In this document: positions 41,846 through 50,716 of the stretch, piece after piece
Layout: each line of letters opens with the position of its first letter
Numbering within the stretch: the first letter of the stretch is position 1
NCBI GenBank assembly: GCA_035943635.1
Contig: DASZBX010000050.1
Coordinates: 25,563 to 89,562, forward strand
Length of the DNA stretch: 64,000 bases
Origin: DASZBX01 sp035943635
Lineage (GTDB): Bacteria > Actinomycetota > Actinomycetes > Streptomycetales > Catenulisporaceae
Direction: 5' to 3'
Translations under genes and position numbers: made by a program
Notes under the pieces: model-generated
The model's database searches: none
Told to the model about the DNA's origin: nothing
What the model saw: only the letters and a program-made list of their open reading frames with translations

Positions 41846-44800
41846 CGTATCTCCTCGGCGGCGGTTGCACGAGGTTTCCCCCCTCGGCGTCGGCGGCATC
41901 CTCCGTCGCGGCGGCGACGGCGCCCTTGGGCTGGCGCAGCATGTGGTTCGCGCCGCCGAGCATGATCACCGCGGTGAGCGTGATGCCGACGGCGTTGCCC
42001 AGCGCGATCGCGTTCGCGCCGAGCGAGTGCAGGAAGACGCTGCTGATCACGGCGGTGGCCACGGCGCCGAAGCACATGGCGACGGTCGGGAACCAGCTCG
42101 GCTTCCGGCTGAAGTACAGCCGGCCGACCACGCCCACGGTGGTCTGGCCGACCAGTCCCAGCACGTACACCCGCATGATGCTCGCGGTGTCGGCGGTGTC
42201 CTTCGCGGTGAACTCGCCGTGCTGGAACAGGATCTGGATGATCAGCGGCGAGGCCACGATCATGATCAGGGTGCAGACCGCGACCATGCCGACCGCGACG
42301 GTCAGGTCGCGCCGGATCCGCTGGCGGGCCAGAGCGAACTGCCCGGACTGCACCGCCCGGGACAGGGTCGGGAAGGAGACCGCGGTGATCATCACCGCGA
42401 GCGACATCGGGACCTGCGAGACCTTCTGCGAGTAGTTCAGCAGGCTGATCGTGCCGGCGTCCAGCTGGGAGCCGTAGTAGCGCTCGATGAACACCTGCGA
42501 CTGCCGGGACAGGGCGAAGGCGACGATCGGGCCGACCGCGCTCAGGGTCAGCAGCCCGGTGCCGTGCACCGCCCGGCCGGGGCGGCCGAGCACCCGGATG
42601 AACGAGGGGGCCTGGACCACCACCATCAGCGCCGCGCCGATGCTCAGCCCGGCCGCCGCGGCCTGCACCCCGAACCGGGCGTGCCCGTCGATCATGATCA
42701 GCAGGATGCCGAAGTTGTAGGCCAGGTAGATCGCGGCCGGGGAGCCGAACACGTGGTGCGAGCGCAGGCCCGCGGCCGCGTATCCGGTCAGGCCGAAGAA
42801 CAGGATGGTCAGGCCGGCCAGCCGGGTGCAGCTGATCGCCAGGGTGGGGTCCTGCAGACCCGGGGCCAGGAGCTTGACCAGGACCGGGGCGATCAGGATG
42901 GTGATCACGCTGACCGCGCTGAGCACGGCGGTCAGCGGCAGCCAGGTGGAGTCCACCGCGTACCGGGTGCCGCGCCGGGTCCGGGCGGCCTTGCTGAACA
43001 CCGGGACCATGAGGTAGCTCATGCCGTCCTCGATCAGCAGCGGGGCCGCGGTCTCCGGGACCGTCCAGGCCACCAGGAACGCGTCGGTGCCGCCGGAGGC
43101 GCCGAAGAACTTGGCCAGCAGCAGGTCCCGGACCAGGCCCAGCACGCTGCCGCCGAGGTTGAACGCGGTGGTCAGCATCGAGCCGCGGGCCAGCCGGCTG
43201 AGCGAGATCGAGCGCAGCCGGGAGCCGCCGCCCTCGGCCGGCGGCAGCAGGTCCGGCATGGTCTGGCCGGGGACGATCTCGTCCAGCGGGGTCGGTTCGC
43301 CGTACATCCGGGGGGCCGGGCGGGCCACGGGTCTGGGTTCGGTCGGCGGGGGCAGTGCGGCGGTGGTGTGTCCGGCAGCGAAGCCGGCCGCGGTGTACGC
43401 CCGGATGTCGATCATCGGCGAGGCTGGGGCCGGGGCCGGGGCGGGTGCGGCGTCCGCGGCCCCGGTGCGCCGGACGATGGCCACCGTGCCGTCCGGGTCG
43501 GAGCCCGGCTCGGGCCGGGCCGGCCGGGCCGGCGGTCCGGGCGGTCCGCCGAGCTGTCCGGCCGGGGCGGGCAGCGGCAGCGCGTGGGCCAGCACGATGC
43601 CCAGCAGGACCGAGTAGAGCACCGTGGTCGGGCCGCCGATGTCGGCGTAGAGGAAGTCGAGCATGCCCCACAGGCCCCAGCCGGCCGCGGCCAGCGCGAA
43701 GGCCAGCTTGGCCGGGGGGCCGCCCTTGCGGATCCGCCACAGCCGCAGCAGCGCGAGCATCGGCAGGCCGACCAGCAGGAACAGGAACACCGCGCCGCCG
43801 GGCACGCCCTGCTCGGAGAAGGCCAGCAGGTACATGTTGTGCGGGGAGAGCAGCGGTTCGACCTGGTAGCCGTTGGTGGACGAGTCGGTCTGGCCGCCGC
43901 CGGACAGGGCGATCGGGGCCTTGCTGTCCCGGTAGTTCTGGAACTGCTTCAGGCCCACGCCGCTGAGCGGGTACTCCTCGCCGATCCCGATCGCGGCGCT
44001 CCACAGCGAGTACCGGTCGGTGACCGACTGGTCCGGGGCGCTGGTGGAGGAGAAGATCGAGGTGAACCGGGCCACGATCGAGGTCGAGTCCCCGCCCTGG
44101 GCCGAGGCGTTCGAGGCGCTCAGGCCGGCCAGGCCGCCGGTCAGGGCCAGGCCGACCAGTCCGGCGCAACCGAACAGCACGCCCCACTTGATCAGCTTGC
44201 GGCCCAGGATCATGATCGCCAGCGGCGCGCAGGCGACCGTGGTGGCGATCCAGGAGCCGCGGGAGAGCGAGAAGATCATCGCCGGGAGCATTGAGCCCAT
44301 CAGCACCCAGCACAGCGCCCGGCGCCAGCCGCTGGTGACCAGGGCCAGGGCCAGCGAGGCGACCATGCCGAAGCCGATCACCGTGGCCATGCCCATGACG
44401 TCCAGGGAGCCGAAGGTGCCGACCGCGCGCACGTCGCTGCCCGCGTACGAGGAGCCGTTGCCGGTCAGCGCCTGCCAGGAGCCGAAGGCCGCCTCGAACA
44501 GGCCGATCACGATCATCGAGCCGAGGATCGGGCCGGCCGCGCGGGCCCAGGTCTCGGTCCGCCCGTGTTCCCCGGCGGTGCCCGACCCGGCCCACAGGCC
44601 GCTGAAGTCCTTGACCCCGACCCGGTCCCGGGAGCGCAGCACCGCGGTGGCGCTGGCCGCGGGGACCACCACGAACAGCTGCACGTAGCGGACGAACCCG
44701 GACAGCGAGTCGGTCATGTTCGTCGACAGCAGGGTCGAAAGGGTCAGGACCAGCGTCATGATGGTCAGCAGGCCGGCCACGGCGCGGGAGAACGGGGCCG

Positions 44801-45113
44801 GGGCCCGGCCGCAGGCCACCCGGATCCACTCCGGCAGCACGGACATCACGATCATCACCGTGCCGATGTCGATCGGGGTGATGTGCACCGCGGCGGCGAC
44901 GTCGGTGGAGGTCTCCGGGTAGCAGACCAGCAGCATCACCCCGGCCACGATCCAGGCCGGCCGGGTGAACGCCAGCTTGGCGCACATCGCGACCAGGGTC
45001 GGGACGGCGAGCAGGATCCGGGTCGGGGTGCGCGGCGACCGCGGCGGCAGTTCGGCCGGCCGGTGGGGGGCGGTCAGCTCGGTGTGCTCGCGGGTCGGTA
45101 CGGCGGTGCTCAT
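41835..45113 (-). CDS. fused O-antigen ligase/polymerase (Wzy-like) and MurJ-like flippase (Wzx-like)
   Basis: 1092 residues in one uninterrupted frame. Residues 1-512 have about 11 hydrophobic segments and the PF04932 signatures FSLSRGSWIA (near 281-290) and HNMYLLAFSEQG (near 425-436). Residues 513-640 are a Pro/Ala-rich linker. Residues 645-1070 are a MurJ/MviN-type flippase: SVLGLVRDLLLAKFFGASGGTDAFLVAW, IEDGMSYLMVPVFSKA, and about 13 helices, including FPTLSRAVQSGQF and QILFQHGEFTAKDT. A polymerase and a flippase are normally separate proteins. Here flipping and polymerisation of the repeat unit would be carried out by one polypeptide (inference). Second gene of the core operon. Confidence 0.85.
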   Translation of the reverse strand: MSTAVPTREHTELTAPHRPAELPPRSPRTPTRILLAVPTLVAMCAKLAFTRPAWIVAGVMLLVCYPETSTDVAAAVHITPIDIGTVMIVMSVLPEWIRVACGRAPAPFSRAVAGLLTIMTLVLTLSTLLSTNMTDSLSGFVRYVQLFVVVPAASATAVLRSRDRVGVKDFSGLWAGSGTAGEHGRTETWARAAGPILGSMIVIGLFEAAFGSWQALTGNGSSYAGSDVRAVGTFGSLDVMGMATVIGFGMVASLALALVTSGWRRALCWVLMGSMLPAMIFSLSRGSWIATTVACAPLAIMILGRKLIKWGVLFGCAGLVGLALTGGLAGLSASNASAQGGDSTSIVARFTSIFSSTSAPDQSVTDRYSLWSAAIGIGEEYPLSGVGLKQFQNYRDSKAPIALSGGGQTDSSTNGYQVEPLLSPHNMYLLAFSEQGVPGGAVFLFLLVGLPMLALLRLWRIRKGGPPAKLAFALAAAGWGLWGMLDFLYADIGGPTTVLYSVLLGIVLAHALPLPAPAGQLGGPPGPPARPARPEPGSDPDGTVAIVRRTGAADAAPAPAPAPASPMIDIRAYTAAGFAAGHTTAALPPPTEPRPVARPAPRMYGEPTPLDEIVPGQTMPDLLPPAEGGGSRLRSISLSRLARGSMLTTAFNLGGSVLGLVRDLLLAKFFGASGGTDAFLVAWTVPETAAPLLIEDGMSYLMVPVFSKAARTRRGTRYAVDSTWLPLTAVLSAVSVITILIAPVLVKLLAPGLQDPTLAISCTRLAGLTILFFGLTGYAAAGLRSHHVFGSPAAIYLAYNFGILLIMIDGHARFGVQAAAAGLSIGAALMVVVQAPSFIRVLGRPGRAVHGTGLLTLSAVGPIVAFALSRQSQVFIERYYGSQLDAGTISLLNYSQKVSQVPMSLAVMITAVSFPTLSRAVQSGQFALARQRIRRDLTVAVGMVAVCTLIMIVASPLIIQILFQHGEFTAKDTADTASIMRVYVLGLVGQTTVGVVGRLYFSRKPSWFPTVAMCFGAVATAVISSVFLHSLGANAIALGNAVGITLTAVIMLGGANHMLRQPKGAVAAATEDAADAEGGNLVQPPPRRYDEL

Positions 45114-45228
45114 CAGTCGCTGCTCATCAATTCGAGGCTGGCCGAGGCGGCGGTCGGAAAGGCGGGGCGGCCCGCGGCACGGGGGCGGGCCGGGGCGGTG
45201 CTCGTGGTGCTCGCGGGCGGGCGCATGC

Positions 45229-46716
45229 TCAGCGCGCCCGCTTGCTCTTGGGCAGCCCGATCCGCCAGAGCCCGCGCAGTTCGCGCAGGACCGCGCCCAG
45301 GGTGCGCAGGATGATCTTCACGTCGAGCCAGAGGGACCAGTTCTCGATGTACCAGTTGTCCAGCTGCACCCGGTCGGCGATCGAGGTGTCCCCGCGCAGG
45401 CCGTTGACCTGGGCCCAGCCGGTCAGGCCGACCGGGGCCCGGTGCCGGTGGCTGTACCGGGCGTGCTTGCGGGCGAACTCGGCCACGAAGTGTGGCCGTT
45501 CGGGGCGCGGGCCGACCAGGGACATCTCCCCGCGCAGGATGTTGAGCAGCTGGGGCAGCTCGTCCAGCGAGGTGGAGCGCAGGAACCGGCCGACCGGGCC
45601 GAGCCGGGAGTCGTAGGCGATCGACCACTGGGTGGCCGACTCGTTCTCGTTCACCGGGCGCATCGAGCGGAACTTGAGCAGGGTGAACGGTTCGCCCTCC
45701 AGGCCCACCCGCTCCTGCCGGAACAGCACGCCGGGGCCGCCCTCCAGCCGGACCAGGACCGCGCACACGACCATCACCGGGGCGCACAGGACCAGCGCCA
45801 CGGACGCCAGCAGGATGTCCGCGGTGCGCTTGACCAGGCGGCCGAGCCGGTGGCTGTCGGCCCGGCAGAGCCGGACCAGGGGCACCGAGGCGATCTCCTC
45901 GGCCTGCTGGGTGTTCGGGTGCACCTCGAACAGCCGGGGCACGCACAGCACCTCGGTGTTCGCGCCGCGGCAGGCCCGCAGCACGTCGATCAGGTCGGCC
46001 TCGCGCTGCTCGGAGAAGGCCACCAGCACGTGGGTGGGGGACAGCACGCTCAGCAGCCGGGGCAGGTCCTCGACGTCGCCGAGGGTGGCCAGCGGGTTGT
46101 CGTCGAACCGGGGGCCGCTGACCACCTGGCCGATCGGGGTCAGGCCGTAGCGCCGGTCGTTGAGCAGCGAGCGGCTCAGGTGCGCGGCGACCAGGCCGGT
46201 GCCGATGATCAGGGCCGGGTTGCCGCGCCGGTGCCGGCGGGCGAACCGCAGCAGGGCGTAGCCGATGGTCCGGCTGGCCACGGCGCCGATCGCGGCGGCC
46301 GCGATGGCCGGTTCGAGCTGGTTCACCTGGCCGGCGGTCGGGTCTATCGTCCACAGGCAGGCCAGGGCGAGCGCGCAGCCGGCCGCGGCGCCGCCGAGCA
46401 GCCGCGGGGTGTCGTCCAGCGCGGACAGCCGCAGCCGGGGCCGGTGCATGCCGAGGAAGGCCAGGGCGATCACGGCGCCGGCCGCGCAGCTGACGATGGT
46501 GACCGCGGTGTGCCGGCCGACCTCCAGGGCTATCCCCTCGGCCACGACCAGGACGACCAGGTCCAGCAGGATCATGCCGCCGCGCTCGATCGGGCGGGAG
46601 AGCCGGTGGGTGGCGGCCGGGAGCGGCGCGGGCGTCTCGACGCTGCTCCTGCTCGGCAGGCGCTGCGGCAGGGGCAGTTCGGTCAGTGCATCGGGTGCGC
46701 GCAAAAGGTCAGCCAT
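45229..46716 (-). CDS. initiating polyprenyl-phosphate sugar-1-phosphate transferase (polyisoprenyl PGT)
   Basis: 495 residues from ATG at 46716 (MADLLRAPD), with a G-rich ribosome site upstream. Four hydrophobic segments at about 50-150, a Rossmann-like domain (NPALIIGTGLVAAHLSRSLL), then the conserved membrane re-entrant helix and catalytic domain: VGLEGEPFTLLKFRSMRP, TSLDELPQLLNILRGEMSLV, GPRPERPHFV and GLTGWAQVNGLRGD. This is the PF02397 sugar transferase core of WbaP type. It puts the first sugar phosphate on undecaprenyl phosphate and so starts the repeat unit. First gene of the core operon; gap of 115 bases to the next. Confidence 0.93.
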   Translation of the reverse strand: MADLLRAPDALTELPLPQRLPSRSSVETPAPLPAATHRLSRPIERGGMILLDLVVLVVAEGIALEVGRHTAVTIVSCAAGAVIALAFLGMHRPRLRLSALDDTPRLLGGAAAGCALALACLWTIDPTAGQVNQLEPAIAAAAIGAVASRTIGYALLRFARRHRRGNPALIIGTGLVAAHLSRSLLNDRRYGLTPIGQVVSGPRFDDNPLATLGDVEDLPRLLSVLSPTHVLVAFSEQREADLIDVLRACRGANTEVLCVPRLFEVHPNTQQAEEIASVPLVRLCRADSHRLGRLVKRTADILLASVALVLCAPVMVVCAVLVRLEGGPGVLFRQERVGLEGEPFTLLKFRSMRPVNENESATQWSIAYDSRLGPVGRFLRSTSLDELPQLLNILRGEMSLVGPRPERPHFVAEFARKHARYSHRHRAPVGLTGWAQVNGLRGDTSIADRVQLDNWYIENWSLWLDVKIILRTLGAVLRELRGLWRIGLPKSKRAR

Positions 46717-47054
46717 GTAAGCCCCCCCAGGCGGAACGGTGTGGGTGATCGCCAATCGGTGAGCCGAAACCAAACGTCTTCAGTTCTGGGTCCATAGCCC
46801 GATCGTGCTGCCTGTCGGCGGATACAGCGACCGCAGACCGGCGGTGGGTGGTGCTCGGTCGGCAGTGAGACTCCGCACGGTAATCAGGCAACTTCGACTG
46901 GTAGTCGACAAAAAGACTAACAACAGCGTCAGACATCGTCACCTGCTCGCGTGATCACGGGGCAAAAAGTTCGTCAACCTGTGTCCCAGAAGAGACCGTT
47001 CCGTAATGCTCATTTAAGCTGACTTTCATAATGCCAAGCTGACCTGCATTTTTA
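46717..47054. other. 338-bp leader of the exopolysaccharide operon
   Basis: AT-richer than its surroundings, with several A/T runs (47015-47060). It lies upstream of the initiating transferase and downstream of the second GT4 gene, and is the likely promoter/leader of the core operon. Minus-strand frames (46709-46942, 46955-47170) overlap the ribosome site or the neighbouring gene and are not credible genes. Confidence 0.45.
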
Positions 47055-48440
47055 TCAGAGGTTTGAACCCTGGGGCAAGCGGGAAATGCGGCCGCGCAAG
47101 TGCTCTGCATAACAATCCGAGATCGCGTCGGCAGTCTGAGCGATACCGTGATTGGCGAGTACCCAGTCACGGGCCTCGGCCGAGTGTGTTCGTACTCGAC
47201 CGTGGGCGCGGATTGGTCCCGATTCTGCGTTGGTGCGCACCGGATCCGGCGTCCCGGGGGTCACGGGCCCGTCCGGCCGGGCGGACCCCGGCAGCGCGGG
47301 CGGCGTCCCAAGGGCCGCGGAAACCTCCTGAGTCCCGGGAACCCCTGAAGGTACAGACGCGAGGTCCGCCCCGCCGGTTTCGGCCAACCGGCGGATGACC
47401 AGCGCGGCCAGGGCCGGGCCGTCCCCGGGCGCGGCCAGCGAGCCGGCCGCCCAGTGCGGCGGCAGGCTCTCGCGGATCCCGGCCACCTCGAAGGCGACCA
47501 CCGGGCAGCCGCAGGACATCGCCTCCAGTGGCGCGAGCGCCATGCCCTCCCAGCGGGACGGGACGACCAGCAGGTCCGCCGCCCGGTACCAGGACAGCGC
47601 GTCGCCGGTGGCCCCGGGCAGCAGCACGGATTCGGCCGTCCGGGGGTCCGCGGCGATCCGGTCGGCCAGGGTCTGCCGGTCCGGGCCGTCGCCGACCAGG
47701 GCCAGCTGCGCGTCCGGCACCCGGTCGAGCACGGCCGGCCAGGCGTCCAGCAGGATGTCCTGGCCCTTCTGCGGACACAGCCGGCCGAGCACCAGGGCCA
47801 GCGGCCGGTCCCCGGCCAGGCCGAGCCCGGCCCGGGCCTCGGCCCGGTCGCCGGGGGTGAACACGTCCGGGTCCACGCCGTTGGGCACGACGGTGAAGGC
47901 GCCGTGCACTCCGGCCCGTTCGCCGTCCTGCTGCTCGCGGACGCTGACGCACACGGTCACGTCGGTCCAGCGGGTGGCCCAGCGTTCCCAGGTGAGCGCG
48001 GCGGTCCGGGTCGGGCCGGTGACGGCCTCGAACGACCAGGCGTGCGGCTGGAAGACCGTGGGCAGCGATCCGCGCAGGGCCAGCCGCCCGGCCAGCCCGG
48101 CCTTGGAGGAGTGCAGGTGCACCAGGTCCGGTTTGACCTCGCGGATCAGGTCGCGCAGCCGGCCGGCCTCGGCGAACGCGGTGCGGCCGGGCGAGCGGGT
48201 GGCCTCCCAGGGCAGCACCCGGGCGCCGCCGGACGCCGCGGCCCGGGACAGCCAGCTCGGGTGCGGTCCGGCGGAGTCGGCGGGGCCGTCCAGGGTGGCG
48301 GCGCCGGGGCCGTCCTCGAACGCGGGGCAGGCCAGGGCGACCGACCAGCCGAGTCTCGCCTGGTGCGCGGCCAACTGGGCGGCGACCACCGCGACCCCGC
48401 CGTCGGTCGGCTGTGACACGTGCAACACGGTGATGTCCAC
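47055..48440 (-). CDS. GT4 family glycosyltransferase with C-terminal extension
   Basis: 461 residues from GTG at 48440 (MDITVLHVSQPTDGGVA), with GAGAGGGG upstream. GT-B enzyme: LVHLHSSKAGLAGRLALRG and QPHAWSFEA in the first half; VVPNGVDPDVFTPG, LALVLGRLCPQKGQDILLDA and VPSRWEGMALAPLEAMSCG in the second, with the full E-x7-E motif. The last 100 residues, after the normal end of the fold, are low-complexity Pro/Gly/Thr with a helical tip (ARDWVLANHGIAQTADAISD). Retaining transferase, donor unknown. Divergent from the phosphodiester glycosidase-like gene. Confidence 0.9.
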   Translation of the reverse strand: MDITVLHVSQPTDGGVAVVAAQLAAHQARLGWSVALACPAFEDGPGAATLDGPADSAGPHPSWLSRAAASGGARVLPWEATRSPGRTAFAEAGRLRDLIREVKPDLVHLHSSKAGLAGRLALRGSLPTVFQPHAWSFEAVTGPTRTAALTWERWATRWTDVTVCVSVREQQDGERAGVHGAFTVVPNGVDPDVFTPGDRAEARAGLGLAGDRPLALVLGRLCPQKGQDILLDAWPAVLDRVPDAQLALVGDGPDRQTLADRIAADPRTAESVLLPGATGDALSWYRAADLLVVPSRWEGMALAPLEAMSCGCPVVAFEVAGIRESLPPHWAAGSLAAPGDGPALAALVIRRLAETGGADLASVPSGVPGTQEVSAALGTPPALPGSARPDGPVTPGTPDPVRTNAESGPIRAHGRVRTHSAEARDWVLANHGIAQTADAISDCYAEHLRGRISRLPQGSNL

Positions 48441-48644
48441 ATCCAGCCCCTCTCGCGCGCAGTGCCCAGGATCCGGCCGGTTGGGTGGGCACCGGCAACA
48501 CCGTATCCGGAAATCTGGGCCTCCACCCCGGTTAGTGGTCACATCGGTGTGGATCTTGCAACCGGCTCCGGACGGCCTGCGTCCAATCTGAAGATAAGCT
48601 GAAAGCCGCTCGGCTTGCCGACGACCTACGGGGGGTTCACGACT

Positions 48645-50669
48645 GTGGTGCACGGACCGGACGATCCGCGACGCCCGGCCGCCGGGGCCGGCCCATCCTA
48701 CGGAACCCCTGGTGAACAGCCCGCCGACCTCGGGCCGGGGTTCCACGGCCGGACCGTGCTGGACCCCTTCGGGCTCGGCTCCCGGCCTGGTCCGGACCGG
48801 GCCGGAGCGCCCGCACGGGACCCGCGCCCGGATCCCGCGGCGCCCCCTGCGGCGCGCTCCGGACGGGGCCGGCGCGGCGCCCCGTATCCGCCCGACGAGG
48901 TCTTCGACCAGGAGAGATACGACCAGGACGGGTACCTGCGGGCGGAGCGCGGACCCGGTCCGCGGGCCGGCTCGGGCCCGGATCCGCGCTCCGGCGCGCG
49001 GGGCGCGGCCCCGTCCCCGGGCCGGCCCGGACAAGCCCCTGACCACCCCTTCCAGGCCGTCGCGCGCGGTGGCGCGGCCCGCGGTCGGGATAGCGGTTCC
49101 GGCCCGGATTGTGACGAGGTTGAGACACAGGTGCGCGGCCGCGTCGGCGCGTCGCGCCGGGACCCGGGCGCGGGCCGCCCGGAACCGGACGGATTCGACG
49201 AACGGCGCGAGCGGGACGGGCGCGGGCGGCGCGGCGGCGGGCAGGCGGAGATACCCGACGACGCACGCGACGGCATACGTGGCGGCATGCCTGACGACCA
49301 CCGCGGTTCCATACCGGCGCCGAGGCGGGGCCCCGGCGCCGAGGGCACCAAAGACAATCGCCCGGTTCGCCCATCCGGTTCGCCCGGACGGCACAAGGCG
49401 GCCAAGCCGGGCAAGGCGGCCCGGCCCGGCAGCCCCGGGGCGCCGGCCGAGGCGCGCGGCGCCGGTACCGGCCCCGGCTCCGGCAGGACCGCGGACCCCG
49501 AGAAGGCCAAGCCGGGCAAGAAGAAGAAGGTCCGCTCCGCCAAGTCCCGGCGCCGCCGCAAGATCGTGCTGCGGTCCACGCTCGGAGTGTTCCTCCTGGT
49601 GACCGGCTACGTCGGCGTCACCCTTTATCCGTACCTGACCCAGCCGGGCACCGACCCGCTGGAGGCGCGGGTGGCCGAGTGGGGCCGGGACCACCACCTC
49701 GGCGCCGCGGTGACCTGGCTGGAGAACCACACGTACCAGGCCCCGGCCACCGGCGGCAGCCTCACCGCGAGCCAGCTGGCCCAGCTCTCCACCGGCCCGA
49801 CCGCCGCCCCGCCGCCGGCCGGCCCGGCCGCCACCGGGCTGCCCGCGGCCATCGTGCCGCTCGCCTCGCCGCCGCTGCCGGGGGAGGGGGACTGGCAGCC
49901 GGTCACCCTCGGCGCGGACGGCCGGCCGGTGGTGGAGAAGGCGGTGCTGCGCCCGGACGCCCAGCACACCTCGGCGCTCGCTTACGTCGAATGGATGAAA
50001 CAGTCGGCGCTCAAGTTCATCCTGAACCCCGGCTACCAGCAGCCCGGCGGCACCTGGACGACCCCGAACAAGCTGGTCAAGGGCCAGAGCACCGGTCTGG
50101 TCGCGACCTGGAACGGCGGGTTCAAGCTCACCCCCAACGACGACGCGCTCGGCGGGTTCTACGCCGACGGCAAGACCGCGATCCCGCTGGTCGCCGGGCA
50201 GGCCTCCGAGGTCTTCTACCAGGACGGCTCGCTGAAGATAGGCCAGTGGGGCCGGGACGAGAGCATGACCCCGGACGTGGTCGGCGTGCGCCAGAACCTG
50301 AGCCTGCTGGTCGACGGCGGCCAGGTCATGGTCGACGCCGGCGCCGGGTCCAGCGCCAAGTGGGGCATCACGATCAGCAACGCCTACTTCGTGCCGCGCT
50401 CGGGCGTGGGCATGACCAAGGACGGCGACATCGTGTATGTCGGCGGCTCGGACCTGTCCGTGCTCACCCTGGCCCAGCTGCTCCAGGCGGCCGGCGCGGT
50501 GTACGGCATGGAGCTGGACATCAACAAGGCCTGGGTGTCCTTCATGAACTACAGCCCGGGCTCCGACCCGGGCAGTCCGACCCCGGCCAAGGCCTGGGAC
50601 TTCATCCAGGCGGCGGACCGTTATTACGACCCCTCCGACCGCGACTTCGTGAGCGTCTTCACCCGCTGA
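48645..50669 (+). CDS. membrane-anchored phosphodiester glycosidase (NAGPA-like)
   Basis: 674 residues from GTG at 48645, with GGGGGG about nine bases upstream; a TTG at 48615 could extend it. Residues 1-305 are Pro/Arg/Gly/Asp-rich and disordered, ending in a Lys/Arg cluster (KKKKVRSAKSRRRRK). One membrane helix, VLRSTLGVFLLVTGYVGVTLYPYL, follows, so the C-terminus is outside. The outer domain contains TWNGGFKL, DGGQVMVDAGAG, ITISNAYFVPRSGVGMTKDGDIVYVGG and GMELDINKAWVSFM, a NAGPA pattern. Homologues hydrolyse sugar phosphodiesters; here it may act on wall polymers or release the exopolysaccharide. Confidence 0.75.
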   Translation: MVHGPDDPRRPAAGAGPSYGTPGEQPADLGPGFHGRTVLDPFGLGSRPGPDRAGAPARDPRPDPAAPPAARSGRGRRGAPYPPDEVFDQERYDQDGYLRAERGPGPRAGSGPDPRSGARGAAPSPGRPGQAPDHPFQAVARGGAARGRDSGSGPDCDEVETQVRGRVGASRRDPGAGRPEPDGFDERRERDGRGRRGGGQAEIPDDARDGIRGGMPDDHRGSIPAPRRGPGAEGTKDNRPVRPSGSPGRHKAAKPGKAARPGSPGAPAEARGAGTGPGSGRTADPEKAKPGKKKKVRSAKSRRRRKIVLRSTLGVFLLVTGYVGVTLYPYLTQPGTDPLEARVAEWGRDHHLGAAVTWLENHTYQAPATGGSLTASQLAQLSTGPTAAPPPAGPAATGLPAAIVPLASPPLPGEGDWQPVTLGADGRPVVEKAVLRPDAQHTSALAYVEWMKQSALKFILNPGYQQPGGTWTTPNKLVKGQSTGLVATWNGGFKLTPNDDALGGFYADGKTAIPLVAGQASEVFYQDGSLKIGQWGRDESMTPDVVGVRQNLSLLVDGGQVMVDAGAGSSAKWGITISNAYFVPRSGVGMTKDGDIVYVGGSDLSVLTLAQLLQAAGAVYGMELDINKAWVSFMNYSPGSDPGSPTPAKAWDFIQAADRYYDPSDRDFVSVFTR

Positions 50670-50716
50670 CCGGACAATCGCCCGCGGCATGGGAACGCAC
50701 ACACTAAGCTGGGGGA

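Noticed and set aside
41842..44985. A second 1047-codon frame on the same strand as the Wzy-Wzx gene
   Set aside because: Composition is Arg/Pro/Gly/Asp with no hydrophobic segments; it is the usual GC-rich shadow of the real membrane protein frame.
46709..46942. 77-residue minus-strand frame overlapping the start of the initiating transferase
   Set aside because: It runs through the ribosome site and start of the real gene in another frame and has no ribosome site of its own.
46955..47170. 71-residue minus-strand frame upstream of the exopolysaccharide operon
   Set aside because: It overlaps the 3' end of the glycosyltransferase gene, has no ribosome site and shows no protein-like pattern; better seen as leader sequence.
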